A stretch of 30,726 bases of DNA from Anaerolineales bacterium UBA3082 (GTDB lineage Bacteria > Chloroflexota > Anaerolineae > UBA7937): assembly GCA_002366595.1 (NCBI GenBank), contig DFBK01000010.1:1-30726 (forward strand), read 5' to 3'. Positions within the stretch are counted from its first letter, which is position 1. Every line of letters begins with the position of its first letter. Made by a program: the position numbers and the translations under genes. This document shows, piece after piece, positions 14,785 through 23,900 of the stretch. The notes beneath the pieces were generated by a model. It did no database searches. It was not told where the DNA came from and worked only from the letters and a program-made list of their open reading frames with translations.

Positions 14785-17315
14785 GAAGGGTACTTCTAGC
14801 CTTAATTTCTCTCTTTCTGATCCTTCTAGGGTTATACGCCCTTCCAAGGCCAGAGGTGGTGTTGCGCCCCCAATCCCAGGGGCCAACAGTCGGAGAATGG
14901 GTGCAGACCTCGGCTTCTGACTTCCGAGAGGGAGAGAGCCTGGGAGCGGAGATAACCGAGGTCGATGGCGGGGAGGTTCGCCTGGCGTCAGGCGAGCGCC
15001 AAGGGAGTTTCATCTCCGTGGTGAAGGAGACGCCTTCTCCTTTCAACGCCATCGGTTCCCATTGGGTCGCTAGCCTGCCATCAGAAGCGGATCTGAAACT
15101 TGAAGTTAGAAGCAGCGAGGATGGGGTCTCTTGGGGCGACTGGTGGGAGTTGGAGTTGGATGAAGACATCGCTGGGGAGTCGGGGGAGGATTGGGGACAG
15201 CTACTTATCGTCCCTCCCTCTAGGTTCTTGCAATATCGGCTCTCCTTATCGACCGACAACGCCTCGGTCTCTCCCGTTTTGGAGGAGATAACCCTTCTTT
15301 ATATCAACTCTCAAGAGGGGCCCACCCTAGAAGAGGCCAAAAGTATGGTTCTCCCCCAGGAGGTGACTCCTGGAGTCCCACAGCCATCCATCATCTCCCG
15401 GGCCGGATGGGGGGCCAACGAATCGTGGTACCATTCAGAACCGGAGTACAAGGGGCCTCAGGAGTTCGTTATCCATCATACCGCTACTAAGAACTTCACT
15501 GCCGACCCAGCGGCTACGGTGCGGGCGGTCTACTACTACCATGCTATCACTTTGGGTTGGGGAGATATAGGCTACAACTTTTTGATAGATCGCCAGGGGA
15601 ACATATACGAGGGGCGAAAGGGTGGTGATGGGGTGGTGGGGGCTCATGCCCGCCGGTACAACTATGGCAGTATAGGTATAGCCTGCATCGGTGATTTCAA
15701 CGTCGCCGATGTAACCCCTCAAATGGAGCAGGCCCTGGTCGATCTAATAGCCTGGGAGGCGGATCGGTACGGTATCGATCCCCGCAAAGAGTCTTATTTC
15801 ATCGATAGGGAGCTCCCCAACATCGTGGGTCATCGAGATCTGCTCCAAACCTCCTGCCCTGGAGAGCGCCTCTATCAGCGAATGCCTCGTATCCGGGAAC
15901 TCGCCTGGCAGGAACTTCTAGCCCACGACCCCAGGTTGACCATAGAGACCCCCGGGGAGGGAGAGGTGGTAAGGGGCGAGGTTGCGGTGCGGGTGATAAG
16001 CATCAGCCCCAGCACCATCGGGTTGGCGATAGATATAGATGGAGAGCCGGTGGCCGAAGACGAAAACCCCTTGGAGTGGTCTTGGGGTACAAGAGATTAT
16101 CCCGAGGGGGAGCATCTGCTTCTGGCTCTGGCCCAGGGTGCTGGCGGGAGGAGCACGGAGGTGAGCCGCTCCTTGCAGGTGGACAATACCCCTCCCACGG
16201 GCACGCTGACCATAGAAGAGGGGCTGGATTTCACCTCCCAGCCTACGGTGACCCTTACGCTCAGGGCCGAAGATGAGGGGAGCGGCGTGGAGGAGATGCG
16301 CTTCACTCAGGATGGAGCGGAGCGCTTCACCCCTTGGGAGGAGTTCGCTTCCCTCAAAGAGTGGTCCCTCTCTCCGGGGGAGGGGGTGAAGACGGTAGGG
16401 GTCCGGTTCCGCGATGGGGTGGGGAACGAATCCCCCGTCTACACCGACACCGTAGTTTTGGATATGACCCCTCCTGGTGGATGGTCGGACTTTCAGGCCT
16501 GGGGCCAATCCCAGACTCTGGTCAAGGTCTCCGATGACCTCTCGGGGCTGGATAAAGAGAGCGCGGAGTATTCCCTGTCGGTAGATGGTGACAGTTGGGA
16601 GGAGTGGCAGCCCGCATTAGCCACGGGCGAGGGGTTCATCACCGCCAGAGGGTCGTTCGATCAAGGCTGGATACGGTTCCAGATCAAAGATCTGGCGGGG
16701 AACGAAGGGGTAAGCCCAGCCTATCTTCTCTCCGAGGAGCCCCAGCCAACGCCTACGCCTCCGCCTGACGACCAGGGGCTGCCCGATCTAGTGGTAGAGG
16801 GTCTCTCTCTCCTCCCTGAGGAGCCGAGACCCGAGGAGCCGGTCACCATCACCGTGACCATAGCCAATGTAGGCCAGGCTCCGACGGGAGGTGGGTTCTG
16901 GACGGGGTTGTATATCGATCCGCAAGAGCCGCCTTTCGTCAACTCCATAAGCACGGAATTCTGGTATACCCCTGGTCTGGAAGCCGGCAAGACTATTACC
17001 CTCACCGCGCAAGAGGCGGAGGAGCGGTATAGCAATTTCGTGGGCGCTTTTGCGCCGGGTAGCCATGAACTCTATCTCTATGTGGATGCTTACAACCCTG
17101 GAGTTGAGGAAGGGCTGGTGGTGGAGAGCGAGGAGGGGAATAATCTCTTGGGTCCAATAGCGATAGAGGTGGGCGGGGAGGAAACATCGCCCGAGGAAGA
17201 AAACCCGACAATGGATGTTCTCCGCGCTCTCCTCCAAGGGTTGTTGGAGATCTTGGGGCGGTGGTTCGATAGTCTGAGCGAGAGGTTGTTGTTAAGGGCT
17301 AAATCCCTGGAGTAG
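14781..17315 (+). CDS. Membrane-anchored PGRP-type N-acetylmuramoyl-L-alanine amidase
   Basis: An 844-aa secreted or membrane-anchored zinc amidase that would cut the bond between muramic acid and the stem peptide. Residues 1-22 form a signal or anchor helix (VLLALISLFLILLGLYAL). A beta-rich region follows, then the PGRP/amidase_2 domain (about 205-375) with zinc ligands His232, His351 (GHRD) and Cys359 (TSCPG), plus IGYNFLIDRQGNIYEG. After it come Ig-like domains (about 380-650), a Pro/Thr linker (QPTPTPPPDD) and a CARDB-like adhesion domain (about 670-800). The last 45 residues form an amphipathic helix. ATG 14781 overlaps the mraZ-like stop (ATGA). With the SpoIID domain at 20926 it forms a complementary pair: amidases make the peptide-free glycan that SpoIID enzymes cut. 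Confidence 0.95.
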   Translation: MRRVLLALISLFLILLGLYALPRPEVVLRPQSQGPTVGEWVQTSASDFREGESLGAEITEVDGGEVRLASGERQGSFISVVKETPSPFNAIGSHWVASLPSEADLKLEVRSSEDGVSWGDWWELELDEDIAGESGEDWGQLLIVPPSRFLQYRLSLSTDNASVSPVLEEITLLYINSQEGPTLEEAKSMVLPQEVTPGVPQPSIISRAGWGANESWYHSEPEYKGPQEFVIHHTATKNFTADPAATVRAVYYYHAITLGWGDIGYNFLIDRQGNIYEGRKGGDGVVGAHARRYNYGSIGIACIGDFNVADVTPQMEQALVDLIAWEADRYGIDPRKESYFIDRELPNIVGHRDLLQTSCPGERLYQRMPRIRELAWQELLAHDPRLTIETPGEGEVVRGEVAVRVISISPSTIGLAIDIDGEPVAEDENPLEWSWGTRDYPEGEHLLLALAQGAGGRSTEVSRSLQVDNTPPTGTLTIEEGLDFTSQPTVTLTLRAEDEGSGVEEMRFTQDGAERFTPWEEFASLKEWSLSPGEGVKTVGVRFRDGVGNESPVYTDTVVLDMTPPGGWSDFQAWGQSQTLVKVSDDLSGLDKESAEYSLSVDGDSWEEWQPALATGEGFITARGSFDQGWIRFQIKDLAGNEGVSPAYLLSEEPQPTPTPPPDDQGLPDLVVEGLSLLPEEPRPEEPVTITVTIANVGQAPTGGGFWTGLYIDPQEPPFVNSISTEFWYTPGLEAGKTITLTAQEAEERYSNFVGAFAPGSHELYLYVDAYNPGVEEGLVVESEEGNNLLGPIAIEVGGEETSPEEENPTMDVLRALLQGLLEILGRWFDSLSERLLLRAKSLE

Positions 17316-17319
17316 TCTT

Positions 17320-18435
17320 ATGAAGAATGGGACTCACATCAAAGTGATAGGGATCGGCGGGGGCGGCTCGAATGCCGTAGATCGGATGATCCAGGTGGGG
17401 ATCACCGGGGTGGAGTTCATAGCCGCCAATACCGACGCCCAGGCTCTCCACCCCTCGGAGGCGCCCTGCAAGATCGTGTTGGGTCCTGATTGTGCCCGGG
17501 GTCTGGGGACGGGTGGAGACCCATCCCTAGGAGCCCAAGCGACCGAGGAGAGTAGGGAGTACCTCGTCCAGGCCCTTCAGGGGGCGGAGATCATCTTCAT
17601 CGCCGCCGGGCTGGGGGGAGGGACGGGAAGCGGCGGCGCTCCCCTGGTGGCCGAGATGGCGCGCCAAGAGGGAGCCTTATCCATCGTCGTAGTGACGAAG
17701 CCCTTCGCTTTCGAGGGGAAGTTGCGGATGGGGGTGGCCCAGGAAGCGCTGGGGGCCCTGCAGGAGAGGGCTGATGCCGTGATCGCTATCCCCAACGATC
17801 GCTTGGTGGAGTTGATCGACGCCACCATATCACTGGATATCGCCTTCCGTATCGCCGATGATGTCTTAAGACAGGGGGTGCAGGGGATCTCCGAATTGGT
17901 GACCGGCCCAGGGCTCATCAACCTGGATTTCGCCCATATCAGGAGCATCCTCCACGGTGCTGGGGTGGCGCTCATGTCCATCGGCCATGGTCAGGGGGAG
18001 GATAGAGCGGTGGCCGCGGCCGAGGCGGCGGTGGTAAGCCCTCTTACCGATATCCGCTCCATCGCCGGAGCCAAGGGTCTCCTCATCAACGTGACCGGAG
18101 GGAACGATCTCACTCTCTGGGATATCGACCGGGCTGTGGAAACGGTAGCCCAGGCAGCTCACCCGGAGGCTAACATCTTCGTGGGGGCCACGGTCGATCC
18201 CAAACTAACCGGGCGTATCCAGGTCACCCTCATCGCGGTGGGCATGGAGGGGGATGAATGGGCTTATGAGCCGCTCCAGATCCTGGTCGATGAAAAGCAG
18301 GGGTCGCCCCAATGGTTCGTGGAGACCTCGGAACTGGTAGAGCCAGCCACCCACCGTCCCTTCATGACAGAGACCGATCTAGATATCCCAGCCTTCATCC
18401 GACGGAGGAGGGCTGGGTCCTGGTTCAAGGAGTAA
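17320..18435 (+). CDS. FtsZ paralogue with altered T7 catalytic loop
   Basis: A 371-aa tubulin-family protein of normal FtsZ length and layout. It has IKVIGIGGGGSNAVDRM (7-23), NTDAQAL, the GTP-binding loop LGGGTGSGG (98-106), IPNDRL, DDVLRQGVQGIS and a C-terminal anchor peptide LDIPAFIRRR for FtsA/ZipA-type partners. In the T7 loop, which completes the GTPase site of the neighbouring subunit, the usual NxDFAD reads NLDFAH: Asp203 is kept, but the second acidic residue is His206. The segment GLGAGANP usual in FtsZ is GLGTGGDP. It should bind GTP and polymerise but hydrolyse slowly, giving stable filaments; this is inference. A standard ftsZ is expected elsewhere in the genome. ATG 17320 lies 4 bases after the amidase stop, with GGAG 8 bases upstream. 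Confidence 0.93.
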   Translation: MKNGTHIKVIGIGGGGSNAVDRMIQVGITGVEFIAANTDAQALHPSEAPCKIVLGPDCARGLGTGGDPSLGAQATEESREYLVQALQGAEIIFIAAGLGGGTGSGGAPLVAEMARQEGALSIVVVTKPFAFEGKLRMGVAQEALGALQERADAVIAIPNDRLVELIDATISLDIAFRIADDVLRQGVQGISELVTGPGLINLDFAHIRSILHGAGVALMSIGHGQGEDRAVAAAEAAVVSPLTDIRSIAGAKGLLINVTGGNDLTLWDIDRAVETVAQAAHPEANIFVGATVDPKLTGRIQVTLIAVGMEGDEWAYEPLQILVDEKQGSPQWFVETSELVEPATHRPFMTETDLDIPAFIRRRRAGSWFKE

Positions 18436-18437
18436 CG

Positions 18438-18653
18438 GTGTCTAAGAGGAGAGAGTCGAAGGTAAAAGGGTATATCTACAGCCGGTTTCCGGAGATGGAG
18501 GGTGTGCAACCCAAGTTTTCCGCTTCCCAGGGAAGGTACGTCTATACCTTCAGGAAGAGGCTCCCTTTGGCTGGGGGGGGCGATCTTCTGCAGGTGGTGC
18601 GGGTTGTCGCCGATAAGGACGGCGAAGTGTTGAAAGTTTCCCTTTCGAGGTGA
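18438..18653 (+). CDS. 71-aa protein homologous to the protease C-terminal domain
   Basis: The protein starts at GTG 18438, 5 bases after AAGGAG and 2 bases after the FtsZ-like stop; an in-frame extension upstream would lie inside the FtsZ-like gene and is unlikely. The last 40 residues, VYTFRKRLPL ... LLQVVRVVADKDGEVLKVS, align with the end of the C25-type protease, VFTSERLASL ... LKQIFRVTADQGGNVLKMA, residue for residue in spacing. It is therefore a free-standing copy of that domain. It might be a docking module, inhibitor or adaptor that competes with or recruits the protease. The predicted shape is a small beta sheet. No cysteine cluster is present, unlike in the protease. No database family is recognised. 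Confidence 0.8.
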   Translation: MSKRRESKVKGYIYSRFPEMEGVQPKFSASQGRYVYTFRKRLPLAGGGDLLQVVRVVADKDGEVLKVSLSR

Positions 18654-18655
18654 AG

Positions 18656-18799
18656 ATGGTGGCCTTATTCTTTTGGAGAGTTTTGGCCTTCATCACCCAG
18701 AGGGTGCTCAGGATACGTCCTTTGCTCCTCTTCCTAGTTTGTTCCTATCTTTTGGGGTGCCTGTTGGGTTTTCTCTTCGCCGGAGGGGGGGGGCGATGA
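18656..18799 (+). CDS. 47-aa hydrophobic membrane peptide
   Basis: A short open frame with good signals. GAGGTGA (18647-18653) precedes ATG 18656, and its TGA overlaps the next gene's ATG (ATGA at 18796-18799). The product begins MVALFFWRVLAFITQ, has basic residues in the middle (RVLRIR) and ends in a strongly hydrophobic helix (LLLFLVCSYLLGCLLGFLFA) followed by GGGGR. One or two membrane passes are expected. The overlapping start and stop imply translational coupling between the 71-aa protein and the LysM enzyme. The function is unknown. A purely leader or coupling role for the reading frame is possible. Confidence 0.65.
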   Translation: MVALFFWRVLAFITQRVLRIRPLLLFLVCSYLLGCLLGFLFAGGGGR

Positions 18800-20142
18800 G
18801 AGGGGGAATAGTGACCCTCATCTTGGCCCTCGGTTTGACTACGGTGGCCCTGCCCGTTATGGGCGCTCCAGGTGAGATAACCGGACCCACTATCTATATC
18901 GTACAATGGGGAGATACGCTTTTCTCCATCGCTAACCGCTTCGGGACGACTGTAGGGGCCCTGATGGCAGCCAACGGCTTGACCAGCCCTCTCATCTACG
19001 TAGGGCAGAGACTAACTATCCCCTTTTCAACCCCTATCGTTACCCAGGAGCGGTCAACTGGTTACCTCGTCCGATATGGGGATACCCTCTATTCCATCGC
19101 TAGGAGGTTCGGAGTTTCTGTGGAGTCGTTGATGAGGGCTAACAGCCTTTATAACCCCCATTTCATATACATAGGTCAAAAGTTGACTATCCCGGACTCA
19201 AACACTATTTCCGAGGGTGTTCTTTCGTCTGCCCCTTCAGTTGCCTCCGAGGCATCCACCTTGGAGTATGGTGTAGGGTTGTCAGTCTGGGGAGAGAAGA
19301 GTCATGAACAGGCTCGGCTGGCCAGGGAGACGGGATTTAGTTGGGTGAGGCAAGGTTTTCCCTGGCGGGAGATGGAGGTAGGGAAGGGGATATTCGACTG
19401 GGAGGTGGCCGATAGGGTGGTGGAGGCTCTGGAGGGGTTTTCTATTATCGCCGTGGTCGATTCTCCACCCTCTTGGGCTCAGACCGAGGGGCCGGCTAAC
19501 TCCCCTCCCGATAACTACCGTGACCTGGGCGACTTCCTTTACGGCCTGGCTAGCCGCTATCGAGGGAGGATAAAAGCCTACCAGATCTGGAGGGAGCCGA
19601 ACCTGGCCTCTCAATGGGGACATCCCAACGCAGCGGAATATGTGGCCCTCTTGCGAGTAGCCTATCTGAATATCAAGGCCGCGGATCCCGAAGCCTTGGT
19701 CATCTCCGCGGGCCTCGCGCCCACGGAGAGTGGATGGCCGGTAGCCATCCCCGACGATCTCTTCCTGCGCCAGATCTATCAAGTGGGAGGAAGGCGGTAT
19801 TTCGATCTCCTAGGGGTGAACGCGCCGGGCTTTAAGGCTCCACCTGAGGTGAGCCCCGAAGAGGTGGCCAAGAACCCCCTTTGGGGAGGGCACCGGGCTT
19901 TCTGTTTCCGTCGGGTTGAGGATCTGCGCCGCATCATGGTGGAAAACGGCGATGAGGCGAAGAAGGTGGCGGTCACAGAGTTCGGATGGAGTACCGATGA
20001 GCATAAATGGCACGCGGTCACCGAGGAGGAGCAGGCTGACTACTTGGTGAGGGCCTATAGGTGGGCCAGGGAAAAGTGGTCGGGGTGGGCGAGGATGATG
20101 GTGGCCCCTCCTCTGGCTGAAGCGATGAAGGGTACTTTCTAA
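18796..20142 (+). CDS. Secreted LysM-LysM-glycosidase, C-terminus frameshifted
   Basis: As it stands, 448 aa. A signal peptide (GIVTLILALGLTTVALPVMGA) is followed by two LysM peptidoglycan-binding domains (about 33-80 and 92-138; YIVQWGDTLFSIANRFG and YLVRYGDTLYSIARRFG). A linker and a clan-A TIM-barrel glycosidase-like domain (about 155 to the end) come next. The acid/base motif is IWREPNL, with Asn of the usual NEP replaced by Arg; a nucleophile-like Glu is in VTEFGWST. ATG 18796 overlaps the upstream 47-aa stop. The frame ends early at 20142 (KGTF stop). Adding one G in the GGG at 20130-20132 would continue as GYFLTYPDGSLRPAYEALKG and stop at 20201, the typical ending of this family. A recent indel or an assembly error is likely. 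Confidence 0.88.
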   Translation: MRGGIVTLILALGLTTVALPVMGAPGEITGPTIYIVQWGDTLFSIANRFGTTVGALMAANGLTSPLIYVGQRLTIPFSTPIVTQERSTGYLVRYGDTLYSIARRFGVSVESLMRANSLYNPHFIYIGQKLTIPDSNTISEGVLSSAPSVASEASTLEYGVGLSVWGEKSHEQARLARETGFSWVRQGFPWREMEVGKGIFDWEVADRVVEALEGFSIIAVVDSPPSWAQTEGPANSPPDNYRDLGDFLYGLASRYRGRIKAYQIWREPNLASQWGHPNAAEYVALLRVAYLNIKAADPEALVISAGLAPTESGWPVAIPDDLFLRQIYQVGGRRYFDLLGVNAPGFKAPPEVSPEEVAKNPLWGGHRAFCFRRVEDLRRIMVENGDEAKKVAVTEFGWSTDEHKWHAVTEEEQADYLVRAYRWAREKWSGWARMMVAPPLAEAMKGTF

Positions 20143-20157
20143 CCTACCCCGATGGCT

Positions 20158-20434
20158 CGTTGCGCCCTGCCTACGAGGCCCTAAAAGGGATGCAGAAGTG
20201 AGGGAGATGAAGATGAAGTGGAAGAGATCGATCTGGAGACTACTTTCGGCAATCGGTATTGACCGGCGGAAGAGCATGCCCGGACGATGGGCATATCCGG
20301 AGAGGAGACTATCGAAAGGCATGGGCTTTTCTGAACAGGTCTAATCCAGTTGAGTGGAGAACAGAGGCGTGCCGCGTTGCGCCCCGCCTGTGAGGCCCTG
20401 AAAGCGATGCGGAAATGAAGGAGATGAAGATGAA
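20158..20434 (+). repeat. Direct repeat of a gene end plus next gene start, 217 bp apart
   Basis: Copy A (20158-20217) and copy B (20375-20434) are about 60 bp each and mostly identical. Each encodes the tail LRPAxEALKxMxK, a stop codon, then GGAGATGAAGATGAA that opens a new reading frame. The arrangement shows that a whole LysM-type gene was once duplicated in tandem, and that most of the middle copy was later lost. Confidence 0.7.
20207..20418 (+). pseudogene. Remnant of a deleted tandem LysM/glycosidase gene
   Basis: This 210-bp stretch starts like the next gene (ribosome site AGGGAG, then ATGAAGATGAAG) and ends with the glycosidase tail ALRPACEALKAMRK followed by TGA at 20416-20418. The two parts are in different frames, and the first stops at 20343 after 45 codons (MKMKWKRSIWRLLSAIG onward, not hydrophobic and not recognised). 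It is best explained as the two ends of a tandem gene copy whose interior was deleted. The 45-codon frame could still be translated, but I see no sign that it is functional. Confidence 0.65.
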
Positions 20435-20912
20435 AAGAAGCCTGGTGTTACTACTGATATTACTATTTGGTTTTGGCTGTTCACGGGCCAGACCTATCCC
20501 GCCTACTCCCACGCCTACTCCAACCTCCGCCCTGCCCACGCCCACTTCGGCCCCTACCTTTACGCCTACGCTACCACCATACATCACCTATAGGGTAGAG
20601 CAGGGGGATAACCCATTGTCCATCGCCCTAGAGTTTGGGGTGACGGTGGAAGCCCTTATGGAGGCCAACGGCCTCTCCGAGGATACGATCTTAGATGTGG
20701 GGCAGGAGTTGCTCATCCCCCTTGTTCTTGAGGCCACGCCTCAGCCTACCTCCTCTCCTCAGGGCATCATCTACACGGTGGTATACGGCGATAGCCTATG
20801 GTCCATCGCCCTGGAGTTTGGGGTAACGGTGGAGGCCCTTATGGAGGCCAATGGCCTCTCCGAGGATACGATCCTCGATATTGGACAAGAGTTGATCATC
20901 CCGCAGGATTGA
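20430..20912 (+). CDS. LysM lipoprotein-like protein
   Basis: A 160-aa protein: a signal peptide (MKRSLVLLLILLFGFGC) with a possible lipidated Cys, a Pro/Thr spacer (IPPTPTPTPT onward), and two LysM domains (about 52-97 and 115-159). It would bind peptidoglycan glycan strands. The two LysM domains share about 30 identical consecutive or near-consecutive residues (SIALEFGVTVEALMEANGL). I chose ATG 20430, 6 bases after AAGGAG; starts at 20415 and 20424 are in frame but less well placed. The lipobox is imperfect, with Gly instead of Leu at -3, so lipidation is uncertain. It sits between a LysM glycosidase and the SpoIID fusion and may help dock them on the wall. Confidence 0.87.
   Translation: MKRSLVLLLILLFGFGCSRARPIPPTPTPTPTSALPTPTSAPTFTPTLPPYITYRVEQGDNPLSIALEFGVTVEALMEANGLSEDTILDVGQELLIPLVLEATPQPTSSPQGIIYTVVYGDSLWSIALEFGVTVEALMEANGLSEDTILDIGQELIIPQD
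20619..20903 (+). repeat. Duplicated LysM DNA segment
   Basis: Two 102-bp segments, 20619-20720 and 20802-20903, are nearly identical at the DNA level, differing mainly at third codon positions and near the end. Such identity indicates recent duplication or gene conversion of one LysM domain within this gene. The neighbouring LysM enzyme at 18796 does not share it. Confidence 0.75.
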
Positions 20913-20925
20913 CGAGGAGGAGACG

Positions 20926-23900
20926 GTGCGTATACGAGACTACCCAAGACCGAGAGAGGATACGGGGCTCGGGTTCCACTGGTTCCCTGATTTCCACCAT
21001 TACGACGACCGTTACCTCCATACCTTCCTGCCCTTGCTGAAAGGCATGGGCGCCAGTTGGCTGGTGATCCCCTCCGACACCCACGGATCGATACCGCCTT
21101 CATTCATGAGGGGGCTCTTGGAGGAGGATATAGAGCCTGTTGTGCAGCTCTCCACCCCCTACATAACCTTCCTCAAGCAGGAAGAGTTGCGGGACCTTTG
21201 CGAAAAGTACGCTTCCTGGGGGGTTCACTATATATCTCCCTTTAGGGAGCCTAATCTGGCCCCCAGGTGGCCTCAATGGGAAGAGGAGGATCTGACGGAG
21301 CGCTTCATGGACCTCTTGATCCCCTGCCTGGAGACGATGTATGAGGTGGAGGGGATCGTTCCCCTCTTCTCGCCCTTGGCCCCCGGGGGGGTTTTTTGGG
21401 ATACGGTGTTCCTGGAAGCCTGTCTTGATATATTGAACCGTCGGAAGAAGAGGCGTCTCTATGGGAAGATGGCGGTAGCCATCGAGAATTACGCTTTCAA
21501 TAAGCCCTTGACCTGGGGGAAGGGGGGCAAGGCCCAGTGGCCTTGTGCCCAGCCCTACCAGAGCCTCCCTGGCTGCGAGGACCATCGCGGTTTTTGCCTC
21601 TTCCAATGGTACGACGAGATCATCCGCCAGAAGGTAGGCCGCTCTCTTCCCCTCATAGGGGCGGCTAACGGTCTGCTTTTGGGCGATCGATCCTCCTCCG
21701 ATTTTTCCCCCATCGATGAGGCCACCCACGCTCAGCGCAGCGGCCAGATCTCTCAGATGATGATGCGAGGGGAGGTGCCCAATTACTTCTTTAATAACGC
21801 CTTCTGGCTCTTGGCCACTGAGGATGCTAGCCCCTTCGCCCAGGGACGCTGGTTCCGGCCTAATGGAGAGCCGGTGGTTAAAGCCTCCATAGCCGCTCTC
21901 CAAGAGATGCCCAAAGAGGGTCGCCGTTTCCGGGTCGATCTCCCGGAGAAGATCAGGGTATTCACAGACGGCGAGGTGGAGGTGATGGATCTGGAGGAGT
22001 ATTTGAAGGGTGTTCTACCCCGAGAGATGGGCAAGAACGCCCCTCTGGAGGCTCTGAAAGCCCAGGCTGTGGCCGCCCGCTGCTACGCGGCCAACGCGGT
22101 GAAATATCCTCGCCATAGGGAGAGGAGTGCCGATATCTGCACCACCACCCACTGTCAGGTCTGGTCTCCCACCCATCATGAGAGGACGGACCGAGCCGTG
22201 GAGGAGACCAAAGGTATCGTAGCCACCTATGACGATGAGATCATCGGTGCCTTCTACTTCGGCCACTGCGATGGGAGGACGAGGAACAGCGAGGATGTGT
22301 GGACAGGTGCCCTTTCCTACTGTCGTTCCGTGCCTTGTGGCTGCGGATATGATTCCATGTACGGGCACGGGGTGGGGATGTGCCAGAGAGGGGCCATGAA
22401 GATGGCCGAAGAGGGGGCTACCTATGAGGAGATCCTGCGGCACTATTATACCGGGATCGAAACCTTGACCCAGGGGAGCACCTATGAGTTACCAGTGGTC
22501 GATCTCTCTCCCGAGATCCCTCATATGGAACTCTGGGAATGGCCGAGACCGCCGGAGGATAACGGCTTAGGGATACACCTGGGCCTTGACTTCCGCGAGG
22601 GGGCTTTAGCGGACGATCTGAGTCGGGTCAAAGATCTGGGCCTCAAGTGGGTGCTGCTCGTCCCCGGGGACGAGATCCAACTAGAGAAGGCCATCCGGCT
22701 TTTCTGGCCTCAAGGGATCATACCCGTGGTGAGACCGTATACTCTCATAGATAGAACGCACGATTTTGTACGGGATGTGAGGGTCATGCAGGATTGCGGT
22801 GTTCCCCCTTATGTCCAGATCTACAACGAGCCTGGGGATGATCGGGAGTGGTCCGATGTCCCGCAGGGATTCCGAGGGAAGCGTCCCGATCCCCCCCTCT
22901 TCGTCAGCAAGTGGGTGAATAACGCCCTCGCCGTATACGACGCTGGTGGCTATCCGGGGCTGCAGGTTTTGGATGTGGGTCTGTTGCGGGAGGTGATCGC
23001 TGAGACGAGGCGGCGGGGGGTGATGCATCTCTGGGGGCGGGCTTGGTTCTGTCCCCACAACTACGGCCTTAACCACCCCCCTAGATACCCCTACGATCCA
23101 GTCAACCAAGAGGGCATCCCGGTCCAACACCCCGAGTGGGAGTTTGTGGCTCCCATCGAGGAGGTGAACCGGTGGCGGGAGGAGGGGAAGAACCCCGGCC
23201 AGACCATCTACGACGATTATAACGGAGTCCTGGGGTTTTTGACTTTCGCCAAGGTCTTCGAGGAGGAGTTGGGGTTTGTCCCCCCTATGATCTGTGGAGA
23301 GGGTGGTTGGCAATACCGTTCATCCCAGGATAGGCGGTATGCCGTAGTGGGCAACTATCTCCATGCTCGCTATCACCAGCAGATGTTCTCTTGGTTCAAA
23401 ACCGGTCGCCTCTCCAACGGGGACCCCCTTCCGGATTATCTCTTCGCCGTCTGCCCTTGGATCCTCTCTGGGTTGGACGCTGATGCTTGGTATAGTAAGA
23501 CTATGGGTACCAGGGAGGAGACTATCGCCCTGGTGAAGGGGCTACTCCCATTCCTGAGAGAGCTTCCGACTCCCCCAGACGATCCAGAGCCGCCGCCGGA
23601 TCCTGAGGATGAAGAGTGGACCATGACCGTGCGGCGGGAGGTGCGCGCTGGCCTGCGAGGGATCGCTGGCAACTTTCCGCGGGCAGGGATTCGCCTCACC
23701 ATTACCGACCCCTGGGGGAATTCGGTGGTGACCACCAGCGGCTCTAAGGCCGAGCACGGCCCTGGGGGTTTCGAGGTGCCGGTATGGGCTAACGGCCTCT
23801 ATAGCCTAAACTTCTTGGATCAACGCTTTCAAGTGATGGTCCAGGGCGATTTCCTCTTTCTCACCTTCACTCAGATCTCTCCCGAGACTCTCCCCTGGGC

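Noticed and set aside
13804..18435. The main division and cell wall (dcw) cluster
   Set aside because: Only mraZ-like and ftsZ-like genes are present, both with altered key residues; rsmH, ftsL, mur genes, ftsW and ftsA are missing.
18673..18795. Upstream start for the LysM enzyme
   Set aside because: The extra 41 residues would mask the signal peptide, and this stretch codes for the 47-aa membrane peptide in another frame.
21100..21903. Minus-strand open frame of 267 aa opposite the SpoIID fusion
   Set aside because: It lies wholly opposite a gene with clear domains; its product has no recognisable motif or start signal. Similar minus-strand frames at 5367-5999, 15918-16508 and 22681-23313 were dropped for the same reason.
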